Below, one piece after another: positions 24,687 through 37,551 of a stretch of DNA of 64,000 nucleotides. The stretch covers positions 564,085-628,084 of the forward strand of contig VXAA01004301.1 in the NCBI GenBank assembly GCA_013399115.1. The letters are read 5' to 3'. Source of the DNA: Anseranas semipalmata. Taxonomy: Eukaryota; Chordata; Aves; Anseriformes; Anseranatidae. The stretch's first letter is position 1; every line of letters begins with the position of its first letter. A model generated the notes under the pieces. It ran no database searches and was not told the origin of the DNA. It saw only the letters and a program-made list of their open reading frames with translations. The position numbers and the translations under genes were made by a program.

Positions 24687-27399
24687 CTAACTTAGCTTCA
24701 AGGCACAGCTAGGTCTTGGAGTAAGAAGTAGTCGCTCCCCTGTGTTTTCAGCTTATAGAGTTGTGCTGTTCGGTGGCGTGTGCTTCTTGCCCCCCACCAA
24801 TTGCAGTGTATCTAATCTAGCGTATCCTGTTTGCAAGCAGGGCTTGCTCGTGTTTCGGTGACTGTTAGGGCTTCCGCCCCTTAGCTGCCTGCATTGCTGG
24901 GATAGCTTAATTACTCACGTGACAACTGCTTTGCATCACCCTCTGGTGTACTGTGAGAGAGTAAAGCAGTGCTCTTTACCTTGACAAGAGAGCTATGAGC
25001 TGCAGCAGCTGCGCTTAGGAACAGAAAAGAGCTTGGTGAGAAGGGAGCGGGCAGGAATGAGTCCCTCAGTCCCAAAGCAAACCCTCTCCACATGTGAATC
25101 ACACTGCTGAGGTGTCTAGGCCAAGTGTTGCTGCAGCTCTGCCTTCTCTTCCTTGGGCTGTTTCCACCTGTTTGCAGAACTGACTTTCTGTTCACCTGAT
25201 CGTTTTGCTCTCAGAGTATTTTGCCATTTGCTACCCTCGGGATCCATAGGTAAGCCGTGGATAACTCTGTGCCATCCATCACCTGCGTGCTTTACACCTT
25301 GTCTCCCCACGTGCAAGTAGGCGGTTTCAGAAAGCTAGAACTGACACACGTTTGACCAGAGGTCCTTCCTTCCACACTTTGGGTTGTGTGGGCATTGAGA
25401 ATTGTGAGGTGTGAACACCTTGGCACACGATTATTTTGTTACCAGATATCCTTCAATGGCAGAGTTGCAAGGCATATATGTTGCTCACTATGTTAATGAG
25501 AGAAGCCTAGGTTCCCTGTTTGCTTGAATAACTGCACCATGACCTGATCCATGCTAATTTTCACCAGTTGAGGAACTGATTGCATTCTGGTTATCAATAC
25601 AATACAGTTCCTGTGTCTTTCTACCTATCCTACTTTGTTCCTGGTAATTAGAACAACCCCTTGACAAAGCAACTGCTCTTCTGCTGCTTTTTTTTTTTTT
25701 CCTGTGCTCAGGCAGAATCTCAAAGCCTAAGCGTTGCAGGAACAGTTGCCTGTGTTTTCAGAGCCATGCCATTGGAAGGCTCTGTGGTGTGCGCTCTCCT
25801 GTACAGCCCCGCTGCCTTTTGGCACTGAACCAAGACCCTCCAGAACTGACAGCTATAATAGAAGATAATGTGTTACAGCTACTAATTTGCGGATTGCTGC
25901 ACAGCAGTTTACCTATTCAAATCCATCTATGGGACTGGGGACTGCCATGGATTTCAAACAGCTGTTTCCAAGAGTCAACACTTTCAGAAGTTAATAAAAC
26001 TTACTGCAAATTTACCATTGAATAGCAGGAGGAAAAAAGGCAGAAAATCAACTGACGCTGTTGCACAGAGGTTAGCCCTGCATCCCCTGCCTTCAGGTGA
26101 AGTAGCAGAAGTTTGGTTTTTTATTTCTCTTCAATAGGTCTGAATTTCTAAACTTCTCATGGGTGCCATAAACTGTAAATGAATTTGAACTTCTTAACCT
26201 CAGAACTCCATAGTACATGAAGCAGAGAAGACATCTTGTAGACAGAATGATTTTCTTTCCTGGCAAAAAGCAATAGCATAAGATATGACAGGGAAGGAAA
26301 AAAAGTTTGTCTTAAAACCAGGAAAATACTCAATAACTGGGCATTAGCTGTGTATTGCTTCCTAGTTCTGTTGCCATGGACAAAATGGGTCATTAAGTTT
26401 TTTTCTGCATCTTTTCTTTCCCCTGGGAAATATTTCATTTCTCATTCTGTTTTTTTTCCTTGCATGACATTAAGCAAAGATGTTCCTACCTTTTCTTCAT
26501 CATATAATGCTGAGAAAAGCTGAATTTAATGTATCTTTTTATATATTTTGAATAGATGCTCTCCTGCTTATGTAAATTGCAGAACTGTTTTGTTTTAGCT
26601 TTTGACAACCTCATTAGTTTGTTACCAGCGGCAGTTCATTACAAACCTCACAAGAAAAACAACCTAAATATCCCTGTATTGGTATACAACTGAGAGCTAA
26701 GCAAAGTAACTATGAAGAAACTAAGTTCCTTGCTGGTTACTTTTTTTCAGTAGGAATTAATGAGAGAATGGAAAAAATCATATAGAAATTTGAAGAATAC
26801 ATGCATGTTCTGTTCATCCTGGTTTCATACCCTAATTTTACCTGAATCAGTGCATCCATTCTTTGAAGACTGCAGGATCTTGTTGTCTATGAGAACAGTA
26901 TTTTGCTACAGACAAGGATTTGCTTTGTAACTTCTCCCTATTGTGGGGAGAAAAAAGACCGGAGCTATGTCTTTCAGAGGTGTTGCTGTTTTAAAAGCCA
27001 ATCCCTGAAGAAGTCTTGTCAGTATGAAGAATGAGAGTTTAGAAAACAAGCACGTGCTAATCAAAACATGAGTGTGAGGTGGAAAAAATATTTATTTTTT
27101 GCCAGAAATCCTAAGCAAAATGTCCAGTTAGGACTTGCAGGATCTAAAATTTGAGGGATAGAGCCCTAACCGCTGTGCCAAAGAGCTTTTTATCTGAGTT
27201 CAGTGGTCTGATGTATTTATTGACAATCTGTCCCAATGCTTGCAGTGTGTTTGCGTGGGCACGAGGGAAAAGGTTACAAAATCAGATTTTAGCCTTGTAA
27301 AGGTTATGCTGCCAAAGCAGTCTCTACAGGCAGTGCAGGGAGATGCTCTAAGTTCTCTATGTCAGACTCCATAAATAATAATTCAAGACAAGTATCTCG
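24687..27399. other. Non-coding, no gene seen
   Basis: 24.7-25.3 kb is somewhat richer in G+C than its surroundings but is not a CpG island. Overlapping minus-strand frames at 24911-25316 and a plus frame at 25789-26025 have no recognisable domains. The rest is A+T-rich unique DNA. Confidence 0.55.
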
Positions 27400-27435
27400 T
27401 CCCCTCCATCCTTCCTTCCTTCCCTCCCCTCCCCC
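27400..27435 (-). repeat. Pyrimidine tract; possible G-quadruplex on minus strand
   Basis: An almost pure C/T run with three TTCC-type units. On the minus strand it reads as G-runs of 5, 4 and 3 separated by single A residues, then GGAA repeats and a further G4. This could fold as a quadruplex or triplex in principle; nothing in the sequence shows that it does. Confidence 0.5.
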
Positions 27436-27639
27436 GGATAATAGATGAAGCTTAAAGAGATTAACCTTCTTAGTCTAAAGCAGAGCATGGCAAGCAGTCC
27501 CCAGAATATCAGACTGTCAGAACTTGGAAAAAAATGTGAAATCTCCATAATTAACCATGAAAAAGGTGTAGTGATAACAGAGGCTTCATGCTTGCATGCC
27601 TGATGCCTGCCTTCAGCCCTAATGTGCAAGATAATTTGC
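27436..27639. other. Short non-coding spacer
   Basis: Nothing recognised. Confidence 0.5.
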
Positions 27640-27925
27640 AGAAGCTAATTTTCTGGCCTCTTTTCCAAAAAGACTCATAAAAGCACCAATTGGTTTTCGT
27701 GGTAATCTGTCAAACTGCAAGCGGACTGAAATCACTACTTTATTTCACACAGACCATCAAACAGTTTTTTCCACATTAATTCTCAGTCACCAGTGGCTCT
27801 GGTTACATCTGAGTCGCTGACCTGGAAAAGCTGCAAGTCACTGCCAATTCCCTAGAGCCATACAGATTCCCAATGAGAGACAGTTGCATGGGAGACCAAT
27901 TAAAATAGCATCAGTGAATTAAATA
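27640..27925. promoter_or_regulatory. Candidate conserved non-coding element
   Basis: Complex sequence without simple repeats. It carries CCAATTGG (near 27687), CATTAATTC (near 27774) and CCAATTAAAA (near 27896), plus E-box-like and CAAT-like words. The texture resembles vertebrate developmental enhancers. Conservation is not visible from one genome. Confidence 0.2.
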
Positions 27926-29601
27926 AATCTATAAAAAGAATCTGTTTTCCCTGCACCAAACAGCAATGTACATGGAAATTAGTGGAGAGTTTTGTTTTTT
28001 TTTTTTGTTTTTTGTTTTTTTTTTTAAATAAATACCTGATGAAGGAATAAGCCTCCTGGGGGAGGAGGGTGAGAGAGAAACTTTGTCCTGGTTAAGCTTG
28101 AAATAATGAAAGAGCAAATGAAGTCAAACAGCGCTTCACACAGGTAGGTGCCCCACGCATGAGCAAGGCCTCTGCTCCTACCTTCTGTGCTGCAGCTGTA
28201 ACACAGACCCTGTGTAAATGAAGAACAGGCCCCAACAGAATGGATCGAAGAGAAATTTGCCATTAACTCAGTCTGTTTTCTCTGCTTTACAGGCTTTGTT
28301 GCATGTTGGCAGCGGTAGAAACAGGAAGGGACTCTGGCTATGTGTTGATGTAGTGAAAAAAGGTGATTTATGTGAGGTTTTTGAGGCAGAATGGATTGCA
28401 GATTCTTAAGCAGTAGGTGCATCTACCCCTCTGAAGCCTGGGGTGCTTTATCTATAATTTGCTCGCAGTTCTCAAAAATACAGCTGATTGGGGAAACGCT
28501 CAGGGAGTTGTTCTATTGAAATTCTATCCAAAGCAAAATGCATTTTAAAATTGTCTAAGGTTTTTTTTTTTTTTTTTTTTTTCTTAGAAGGAAGAAAGAA
28601 AAGAGTAAACATTTTTGAAAACTCTCCTTTTTTCCTGTAGTTGTACTTTTCCAAATAACATATTTGGATATGTTTAATGAAATGCATATGATTTTACTGC
28701 TGATGTTGCCACTTACTCTGATTTGGGATTTTTCTGTCTTAGCTTTGTTTCAACTGTGACTTTTTATATAGCAAAAGAAAAAAAGTTGAAATAGCTTAAA
28801 ATGTCTAAAGAACTGAAACAACTTGTTTAAATGTTCCCTTCAGATAACTTTGATATAATTTTTGTACTTTCATCTCCAGTTTGGAAGGAAGCCACATTCC
28901 AAATCTTTGTATCTTTTGATGAAGAAAAATTCATGTTTCCCACACAGCACCAGAGCTCTTGTCATCACTTCCAGTCAAAGAATGATTCATGGTGTCACTA
29001 CTGATCGACAGTAACCTAGGAGGGATTAACCTCCAGTACTAAATCAAAATTGTACAGACAACTTAAGATACGTGTATTTTATTTTCTTTCTTCTTGTCAT
29101 GATGTTGCCTTTTCATTGCTACTTGGACTATGAGCACTTCAATGCATTGCCTACTTTTCATGTAAACTCATAAATGCATTTTTTTCGTTTAAGATATTCT
29201 TAGTGCTGCCATATTTATCAATAGCCTTGTTTTCTACAATTTTGACCAACTGCTTGTACCCCTGGCAAAAGTTTAAGTATTTTCTACCCAGAATTGATTG
29301 GAGCAAAAAAGAGGTTGTTTTGATTGGAAAACTAAGCCAGTTTATTTTTTCTAAATTGATTTTTTTTTTTAACCAAAACAGCCTATTCTTGTATAAATAA
29401 GTTGTACAATTTCACTTTATTTTTTCCGTCTCGTATCAGTAATCATATAGGGGCAACTGAGATATTTCTGAGGTTTCTAATACAGGTTAGGTGATCAAAT
29501 AATTTATCCTGGCCTTACAATCAGTGAAGACAAATACGAGATGCTGGCTTCATTTCTTCAGTGATGCAGGAATATGTGTGCTCTCACTGAGTAGGAAGAG
29601 A
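27926..29601. other. Non-coding with T tracts
   Basis: It contains a T-rich interrupted tract (about 27994-28024) and a 22-base T tract (28561-28582). An imperfect inverted repeat CCAAATA/TATTTGG lies near 28651-28667. No gene recognised. Confidence 0.6.
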
Positions 29602-29648
29602 TTTTTTTTTTTTTTTTTTTTCATTTGTGTTTAGGGCTTTTCTTTATT
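29602..29648 (-). other. Poly(A) signal plus A tail, minus strand (possible retrocopy 3' end)
   Basis: On the minus strand, AATAAA (complement of 29643-29648) is followed after 20 bases by 21 A residues (29602-29622). That is the layout left when a polyadenylated transcript is reverse-transcribed and inserted. The body would lie to the right, from 29649. I recognise no coding sequence there and found no clear flanking target-site duplication, so chance juxtaposition remains possible. Confidence 0.35.
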
Positions 29649-31820
29649 CCTCAGTCTATCCTCTTTGGATTTTAGGTATCAAATACATATTGCTGGTTTG
29701 AGACTGATTTTTCCCACCAGAATAAAGCTGCAGAATTACTTGTGATTTTGAGTGGTAAAGTTAGTCTGGTCACTGCACAGTGATCTGCACTTTGAAAGGT
29801 GAAGGATTCGAGCTCTACCTAAAAACCTGTATGGTAGTGTCACTGAGACAAAAAGAGATAAAAAGTTGGGCTTGGCTTGTTACTTTTGACTGATTATCTG
29901 TTTGTTCGGTCCAGAATCACAGAAAAAGTTATTGAACATAGGGCTGGAAATTTGACCTGAATGAGCAAAGCTGTTAATGTCTGTATCATTTGCCTTCCCC
30001 AGTTCCAGTCATTCTGGCTCCTTGCCTCAGGTTTGAAGGAACATTACAGACAAATCCTCAATGTATCAAACAATAAACTTTGCATATTCTGCTGCAGAGC
30101 TGTATGCATGGAAATGGACAGTTTATAATGATTGGGAAGACAGCTGGTGAACCCAGGTGCTTCTGAAGCTCTCGCCTCTCTATAGTTATGGCTTGCAACA
30201 GGCATTTGCCAATAAGTCCATTTTAATGGTGCTCCCTGTGACCTCTAATTTTCTTCCCTGCTTTCTTGCTACTTGCCAAAGATGTTTAGCTGCTGCTTGC
30301 CAAGAGAGAACAACCCCCTGCAATATGGCCATGTGTATTATCCACCTAGAGCTAAGGCCCAAGCAGGTCTGTAGCAGATTGTCCTGCTGCTTGTTGGGAC
30401 TTCCAGAACCTGCTGGGTGACAGATTTTCTAGAAGTTTGTCAGTGAACAGATTTGCCACCCATAAAAGTACAGGCTGCCTCATGCATGTCAGGTTACCTA
30501 ATGTCAGATTTCTCGCTAGACAAGATAAAGGATAAATTAATATGTTTACCTTAAAAACTTAACTTTGTTAACGTGGAACAATTTATTTTTAAAGCAACAA
30601 CGTGCTTTTGTTTTTTATTAGATTGCAATTGCTCTAGAATCTGTTGGTTTAAGCAGCTGATTGCATTCTGCAGCTTTCCTGCTTTTATTGTTGAAGACAA
30701 AATTTGGACAGTCCCAAGACATGGCATGGTGACCTGTCCCTTTTCAAGCTCTCGTTAATTCACCCTTCTTCCTCATGGTTCTGGTGGTATTATTTGCCAG
30801 GAAATGTCATTGAAGCTTATAGATGTTGCTATGCACTCAGACTATAATGTGCTCATTAATCTGCTAATGCGTATCCTTCTGGTATAATGTAATTTTATCT
30901 CTGTTTCATTGCTGTCATGGCCCAAATTCTGTGCTTCCATCGAACTCTTTATGGTGCTCTTTAGTAAGTTCTTAACTTTAACAGACTCTGCTTTTCTTCC
31001 TGCATCAGGGCCCAAAATCTTGGCACCTGTTTAAGGACTGAATTGTGCTCTTGGAAAGCTTTGATCAAGTTGAGCACAACAAGGTTTTTACAACCTGGTA
31101 GTGCTGTAGTGTGCTCTAGAGGTGCGTGTTTGACTCTGAAGGCTGGTGGTGGAGATAGGGAATGCCCTCATGGTCCTGGATATGCAAACTCGCCACCTTC
31201 TGTGTGATACATTGCATCTGTTTGTTTCCACCTGGAATTATTGTTTAAAGATACTAACAAAAATTTGGATGCTTTTACTGGCAGACAATGGTGTTGCTTC
31301 TGGAATATTTAGGGTTAAACATAGGAGCGAAATTCTAAAAGAAGCTCTTTTTTTGCTAAGGATCTGATCTGGCCTGGGTCTAAATTGCTGCAACCCCATG
31401 ACACAAGTGCGTTCTGGATCAAGCCCTACATGGTTTTCCATGGAACATGTGTATGGACATGGATAATACTAGTATCGGCTTCTTGAATATTTTTAATTTT
31501 TTCCACAAGTTGCAGAGTAGCTGGAAATGTTCCAGTGCCTTCCACCAAACAGTAACACATTTAACCAACCTCTTACTTGAACAGATTGTATCTCTGGAGT
31601 TTATTTGCTTTTTGCAGACATACTTTCAAATCTTTCCAGATCTTATTAGCTGTCATTTAAGAAAGAGGAAAAAAAAATTAAACACATTTTGATTCCAATC
31701 ATTGATCTTATACCTTAATCTTTGCTGATCAGATACAGGTAAGTCTTGTATAAGCCTTGACATTCACTAAAGATTTATGGAGCTTCAGAGGATTAACTCT
31801 AAAATCAAGCTCATGGTACC
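29649..31820. other. Non-coding, no gene seen
   Basis: Unique sequence. Open frames at 30157-30420 and 31146-31441 have no recognised domains. If 29602-29648 is a retrocopy tail, its unrecognised 3' UTR would begin here. Confidence 0.55.
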
Positions 31821-31862
31821 TTTTTTTTTTTTTTTAATACCTCAGTTAGTCTTTCCTTTATT
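31821..31862 (-). other. Poly(A) signal plus A tail, minus strand (possible retrocopy 3' end)
   Basis: Minus-strand AATAAA (complement of 31857-31862) is followed after 21 bases by 15 A residues (31821-31835). The spacing equals that of a normal cleavage site. No parent gene or target-site duplication is recognised. Confidence 0.3.
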
Positions 31863-34800
31863 CAACGGATGGACTAAAACTGTCTCCTTCAAATAGGTTC
31901 TTAAAAGCACATGTATAGAAATATATCTACTATCCTATTTACTGAGGTGTGAAATCATATTAACACTTAATAGGCAAGAATATATTTTGTGCATAGAGAA
32001 GTTAGTGCCCTGAATGAAAGGTAATTTTTTTTTCTCCAAGTCTCACAGCAAATTAAGCCTGTCAATACTGTTTCTGACTGATAGGAAGCTTAAGATCTGT
32101 GCGCCCCTCACTCCAATAAACAAACAGATATTTTTACAGTATTTCCAAAAGAGTTCTTCATAAAGGATTATATATTCTATAGGGCTTTTTACTACTTATC
32201 CTGCAGTATTGCTTGTTATTCCTGATACTTCCTCCACTGTATCATCTGCTTCTGCAGAGGAAAGGAGAAAACAGCTTGTTTCATGGAGAGCAGTGAGCAG
32301 GCTATGGGTGGGCAGGAAGAAGGGAAACACAAACTCAATTTGGTCCTTCCCCTCATCCCTGCCTTTGCCCTGTCCCACTGCATCTTTGGAGTCCGTAGCA
32401 AGGTTCGTTGGGCCACAGATGTCACAAACACGCAGCTACCTTTCTTGAGACTCTAAGTAGATTACATTCACGGTGTGTCATTGCTTGAGCAAAAAGGATG
32501 CTATGGTAATACAAATGACTCCTATGCCATTGAACTACTGCTACCCAGGGAGTGACTTTTCTTTGCCTTCACTTTATTCCTAGCTCTTCACATGAGACCC
32601 AGAGACCACTCAATGTTCAAATAAGCAATGCACAAAGTTGAAATCTAGACAGACACCAGTACAGATTCAAATCTTCAGTGACACAAGTACCAATGTATAG
32701 GTGCTTCCGGTAGACTTTCCTGAGTAGTCTGTTTTGGTGAACAATCTTCCCTTCACACATCCTTCATGGATCAATCAATCTTCATTCCTTCTGCCAGTGG
32801 ACCTTCTACTTCTGTCCTTAAGTATCAAGGTTATGACTGATATCAAGAAAGGTGATAAATCCAAATCTTATCTGACCACAGGGCAAAGTGGATTTCTGAC
32901 TGGAATACTATTCTGGTTGCTCCTTTGTGATTGCTTAAACTTAAGTGAAACAGTCTTAAAGGTAACTTGATCCCAACCGTTCTAAGCCTTGACGTGAACT
33001 TGTGTTTCCCAGAAGCCTCTGAAAGTTTCCATGTCAAAGGAAAGTTGGGATATTTGCTCAACAAGCCTCATACCTTTGTCTTTTAGATGTGTTTCAAGTA
33101 CTCCTTACTGTCCTATGCCAACATGTCCCTAAATAAGCTTGGCAACAGCTTTTTGGTAAGGTGAAAAAGATGTGGATGGCAAGAGCAAAACCAGACAGGA
33201 TCAATCAACCCTCAGATGCCATGATAGAGAATGCGTTACGAGAGCCTGAATAGAATAAGCAATTCCATGACACTTTCTCATTTCAGCTTCCCCTTTTTGG
33301 TCTTCTGAAAGGAACTTGGATTTAACTGAGCACCAAAACCCATTAGCATGCGCAGTACTTGACAGCTGATCACCACCAGTTGCTCTTCACTCTGATTCTG
33401 CTATCCTGTAGCATTACTTACCGATTTAAGGTAAACTTTGTCACATCCATCCATTCTGTGATGCTCTAATGATACTAAATTGCTTGTGCTGTTGCACTAG
33501 ATAGGACTCGAGTACTATTTTTCATACCCTGACTACAGTGCTGCTCAGACTTCCCATCTAATACCCCCACTGAAAACCCTACATGCTGAGCAGGGAATAA
33601 TCCCAGCCCCTGCTAGAAAGAGAAAAACATACATAACAGCCCAATAGGAGTGAAGACTACAGTCAATAAGTCTTTGCTGTCCCAGTCACCCAGCCAGCAC
33701 TTCCAAAGACTGCATTCCTAGTCTTTGTGAGATCTGCAGTCAACTACCACACTGATCTTCATAAGGCAGGAAGCATAAGGCTTTCATTTTTAGGTATTAA
33801 AAATGCACAGATTTGCAGGAATTCAGTGCCAAATAAAAGCCCAACTAAACAGGAAACGGCCATGTGGCTTGGGTCCTTCTTAAGGGATTGTCTGCTCTGA
33901 GGTGACTTCACAGCAGCTGTAATTATGAAAGTGTTGATCAGAACAAATCATCTTAAACTAGAGCCATTTTCTCGTGAAAGCCATCAGCAGGAATTGTCCT
34001 TAAGTCTTGATTTCTTTCCTACCTTGGACCATGAAATTTTTGCTCTACGGGGACTGCTGCATGGACCAGAGTCCTCAGGTGCTTGTTGCAGAGCTTTATC
34101 AAGTATTTATTTATGTTAATAGTTCTCTTAGGGGGCATCCTAGTGTAGGAGAAATCAGTGATGCTTGTGATGTGGATGAAAATGGTGCCCTTCAGAAAGG
34201 GGAAGGACATTCACCGGTTTGGACGCTCCCCTAGCGGGAGGCAGAACTTCTGCACAGTGGTGTCACAGCAAGATTCAGAATTACTCCAGCTCTTGTTTGC
34301 ATACCAGCAGCTTGTTTCCCTTTCTTTCAGTTGAACTGGTTAAAACAAACAAAACAATCACCACCAACAAACAAACAAATGCACACACAGATACTCATCC
34401 TGGTACTATTGAAAAGGTCACTCCCTCTGAACGTGCATTAGCATTCTATCACAACTCTCTTTGTGTTTACTGCTTATTAGCTGTATTTGCTGTTGCTTGA
34501 ATAACTCTATCAGATATGCATCCACTCTTTTACAGCTTTCTTTTGGTAGTGACGCTACTGCAAAGCCTTTTATGTGTTCAGGAATTTAAACAAACATGAT
34601 TTGTATGAATAAGCTTTCCAATTTAGCGGAACCCTTGTTCATTTGGCTTTCTGATTCTCATTAGCTGATCCAGCCATGGAGCTTGATTCCACATGGCTTG
34701 CACTGGACACAGCGGCCCAGCCTTGTTGGAAAAGTCCTGTAATGTAAAGACATGGGTAAAGAGATGCATTTCTTGATGAACATGTATGGGGCTTGATTAA

Positions 34801-37517
34801 TTAGTTTCCATACCATCCTCTATCTCTCCTTTCAGAAATAAATTTAACAACATAGTAACAAAATAACAGAGGAAATGCTGAAACATGGGGGGAAAAAGAA
34901 AATCTTTTGCTCCCAAAACTTGTGCTGTCAGGTAGACTGTTGTGAGAAACCTACGTGCCAATTGAGAACTATTGGAATATTTTACTGCCTGAAGAAAAAT
35001 GTTTTTAATTAGCATTTTTCTACAGTATATTTTGAAAAGGGCATACTTGAATATTCCAAAAGAGTCATATAGCTGAGTGCCTAGAGCCTCGACACGTTTA
35101 GAACCGATACTGTAATCGTGTACAATTAAATCTCTTTCATTCCAAGTTATCGTTAAAGGATGTCATCTTAGTAAAGCCAGTGAAGGATATGCCTCCTGTG
35201 GCTGGGGGGGGAGGGGAACATAAAGTTTCCTTAGTATTGCTTGGTATGATCAGATTTAAAACAAAACAAAAGAAAAAAAAACTACCAAATCTACAAGCAC
35301 CATTAATCCTGTCTCATTGCCTTTGATGGCTCTACATCTCAACCCCCTAGTTGCCTTTCTAAGCACTCTATCATATGGGCCTGATTTCCATCTGCAATCT
35401 GCAGCTTTAACCTGAAAATTCTTAAAAACCATTCTTGCAAAACTCTGTTTGCATGATTGTGCCAGTCGCCAGCAGTCCACTTCCCGTTTTGCTTCACTCC
35501 ATTTCTTCTCCACACCTTTGTGATATTTTTGGGTAGCTAAGGTTTTCTGTCCAGGAGACATCATAAAGCAAAGGGAGACGTTCACGCTTTAAAATTGCAA
35601 CAGTTTCTGTAATGAAAAATGTACAGCTGGCTGGAATTGAATATATATGAATATCTACAGAAATGCTCTGCTCTCCAACACAAAGGCATTTCATCTATTT
35701 TCTTCCTTTAATAGAAATGCTATGCCTAGGCAAGATAATTTTTGTTTGTTTGTTTAACTTCTGGCTGTTGCTAGGGTTTTTTCAATACCCATTATGTCTG
35801 TGTTCAGATTGTATAATATTTCTTTTTGCATTAGGCTGTTCAATTATGGCAGGCAGCAATAGCAACACAACAGCAATACAGGATAACAGTAAGAAGATTT
35901 TTACCATGTGGGTAAAATATATGAAAAGAAATATTTTTCTTTTTAGAAACCTCTTATTATGCCAGAATTTTCTTCCAGGGAATAGACAAAGGAGATCCTC
36001 ACAGTCTATCTCAACATATATTAGCTAGTTTGGTTCATCTTTCATTTTGAACTGGCTGTGGATGCAAATTGAAACCCTTCCAAACAGCCTAGAATTTTTG
36101 GAGCCTCCCAAGACCTGAGCTTCCATCTGCAACTAATTTTGCAAATGATTCATCTCTTGTCTTCAAAGAAGATATGGGTGCAAATTATAACTGTACTAAG
36201 CTACCTCAAACTTTTGAGATCTTCAGCTGTTTTCTTTAAAACAGGCTGAACCAAACCTTTATCACTTAATCCCCTGAACATTTAGAGCACTGGGTGCTTC
36301 ATAGTTGCAAAAATCAAGTCATTTCTGTGCTTATGCCTGACTTTGGTGGCTCCCCCGAGAGCCAAGTCAGTTACAGTCAGATCTTATCAGAAGTTACAGC
36401 ATTTGCTAACACAGAGTGACATGCCAAGTGCCACAAGTCCTGCGCTTGAGTTGCATGCTTGCAGTGCAAAAGAGCATTTCAACAGATGCCTGAATTCCAG
36501 CACGAACTACAGCTCAGTCTAGCTGCGTAACGCTGACCATACTCGCTGTGGGCTGGATGGTAAATCCTTACCTCACGTTGGGAGCAGCTGGCTGCTCAGC
36601 TGGACCTCGAGAAAGACCCTTTCCTGTAAGAAGGAAAAAGGTGTTTGCAGCCTGGCTGCCTTTCATAATGCTGCCTGTCAACCATCTTTACGGTTTTCCC
36701 TTTGCTATCTAGTGTAAACTCTGTCCCTTTGCCACGTGTGCTCTCAAACACAGGCTAGGTAAGAGTATCAGAATAATGCTAACACGTTTTTAATGCTGAG
36801 TTTGGGGTCCACATCTGTACTCTTAAGCAGCATAAATCACCACTGATTTACTTTGCTGTCAAGAGTGTCCGGTCAGACCTTTAAAAACACCATTTTGGTG
36901 TTCCATCTTTATTTGCATCTCTTTCTTGTGTCAACACTGTTGCACATCAAAGAAGGTCTGAACTCTTACCTCTTCCTTCCATTGCTGTCTCTTGCAGCTG
37001 TTTTGCTCTTCTATAGAGCTGCGGCTCTTTTCCACAAGCTGTGTCCTCTCTGCTAAGAACTGTCGTGGACTGGTTCTCAGGGCATGGGTTTACATGGGTC
37101 ATTGCCTCAGCCTCCACCAGACATAGCCTGGTGCACCTAGCATCTCCTTCTCATTCTGGTAAAAATGTGTTGTTCGTGGGTAAGTCCTCACAGGGCTCTG
37201 CCGAGAAACTTGTGTTCAGTTGCTGTTGCAGGATAGCTCTCAGACTCCGACTTTCATTGTGATGCTATGCAATCTTAATTTTACACACTGTACTTTTAGA
37301 AAATGCTTTGGATTCCTCCTCTGTCCTAGATGTCACTTCTTTTTTGGAGTCACCCTTGACTAGAATAGACGCCATCTACTTTCTTGATGTTTGCTTTTGC
37401 TTTCAGTGTGATGGTTGTGCCCGTGTTTGAAAAGCAGTAGAACTGAGTCAGTGTCTCACTTGCCTAGGGTATTGTGTCTGTGTTTTGCTTCTAGCCTTTC
37501 AGTAGCACAAGGTTGGA
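31863..37517. other. Long non-coding stretch, no gene seen
   Basis: Unique DNA with mutually overlapping short frames (for example 32196-32448 and 34007-34234) that lack domains. A splice-like short open segment at 33087-33155 is discussed among the rejected items. A G-rich run (G8 A G4) is near 35202-35216. A minus-strand frame at 35256-35585 is basic but unrecognised. Confidence 0.55.
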
Positions 37518-37551
37518 AATAAACTTTATGTCAATACACAAAAAAAAAAAA
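37518..37551 (+). other. Poly(A) signal plus A tail, plus strand (possible retrocopy or transcript 3' end)
   Basis: AATAAA at 37518-37523 is followed after 16 bases by 12 A residues (37540-37551). The upstream 600 bases contain no recognisable coding sequence. It may be the tail of a 3' UTR-only retrocopy, the end of an unannotated non-coding RNA, or chance. Confidence 0.3.

Noticed and set aside
29804..29820. GGATTCGAGCTC, reminiscent of a tRNA T-arm
   Set aside because: No acceptor stem, D-arm or A-box at the right distance on either strand.
29912..29950. Sequence resembling the AGAATCACAGAA...GGGCTGGAA words seen in some CR1/L3-type repeats
   Set aside because: The similarity is limited to a few short words and does not extend; too weak to call.
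33087..33155. 69-base exon-like segment with acceptor-like TTTTAG before it and donor-like GTAAG after it, open in one frame
   Set aside because: Short open stretches between weak splice-like signals are common by chance. The 23 residues match nothing I know, and no companion exons are seen.
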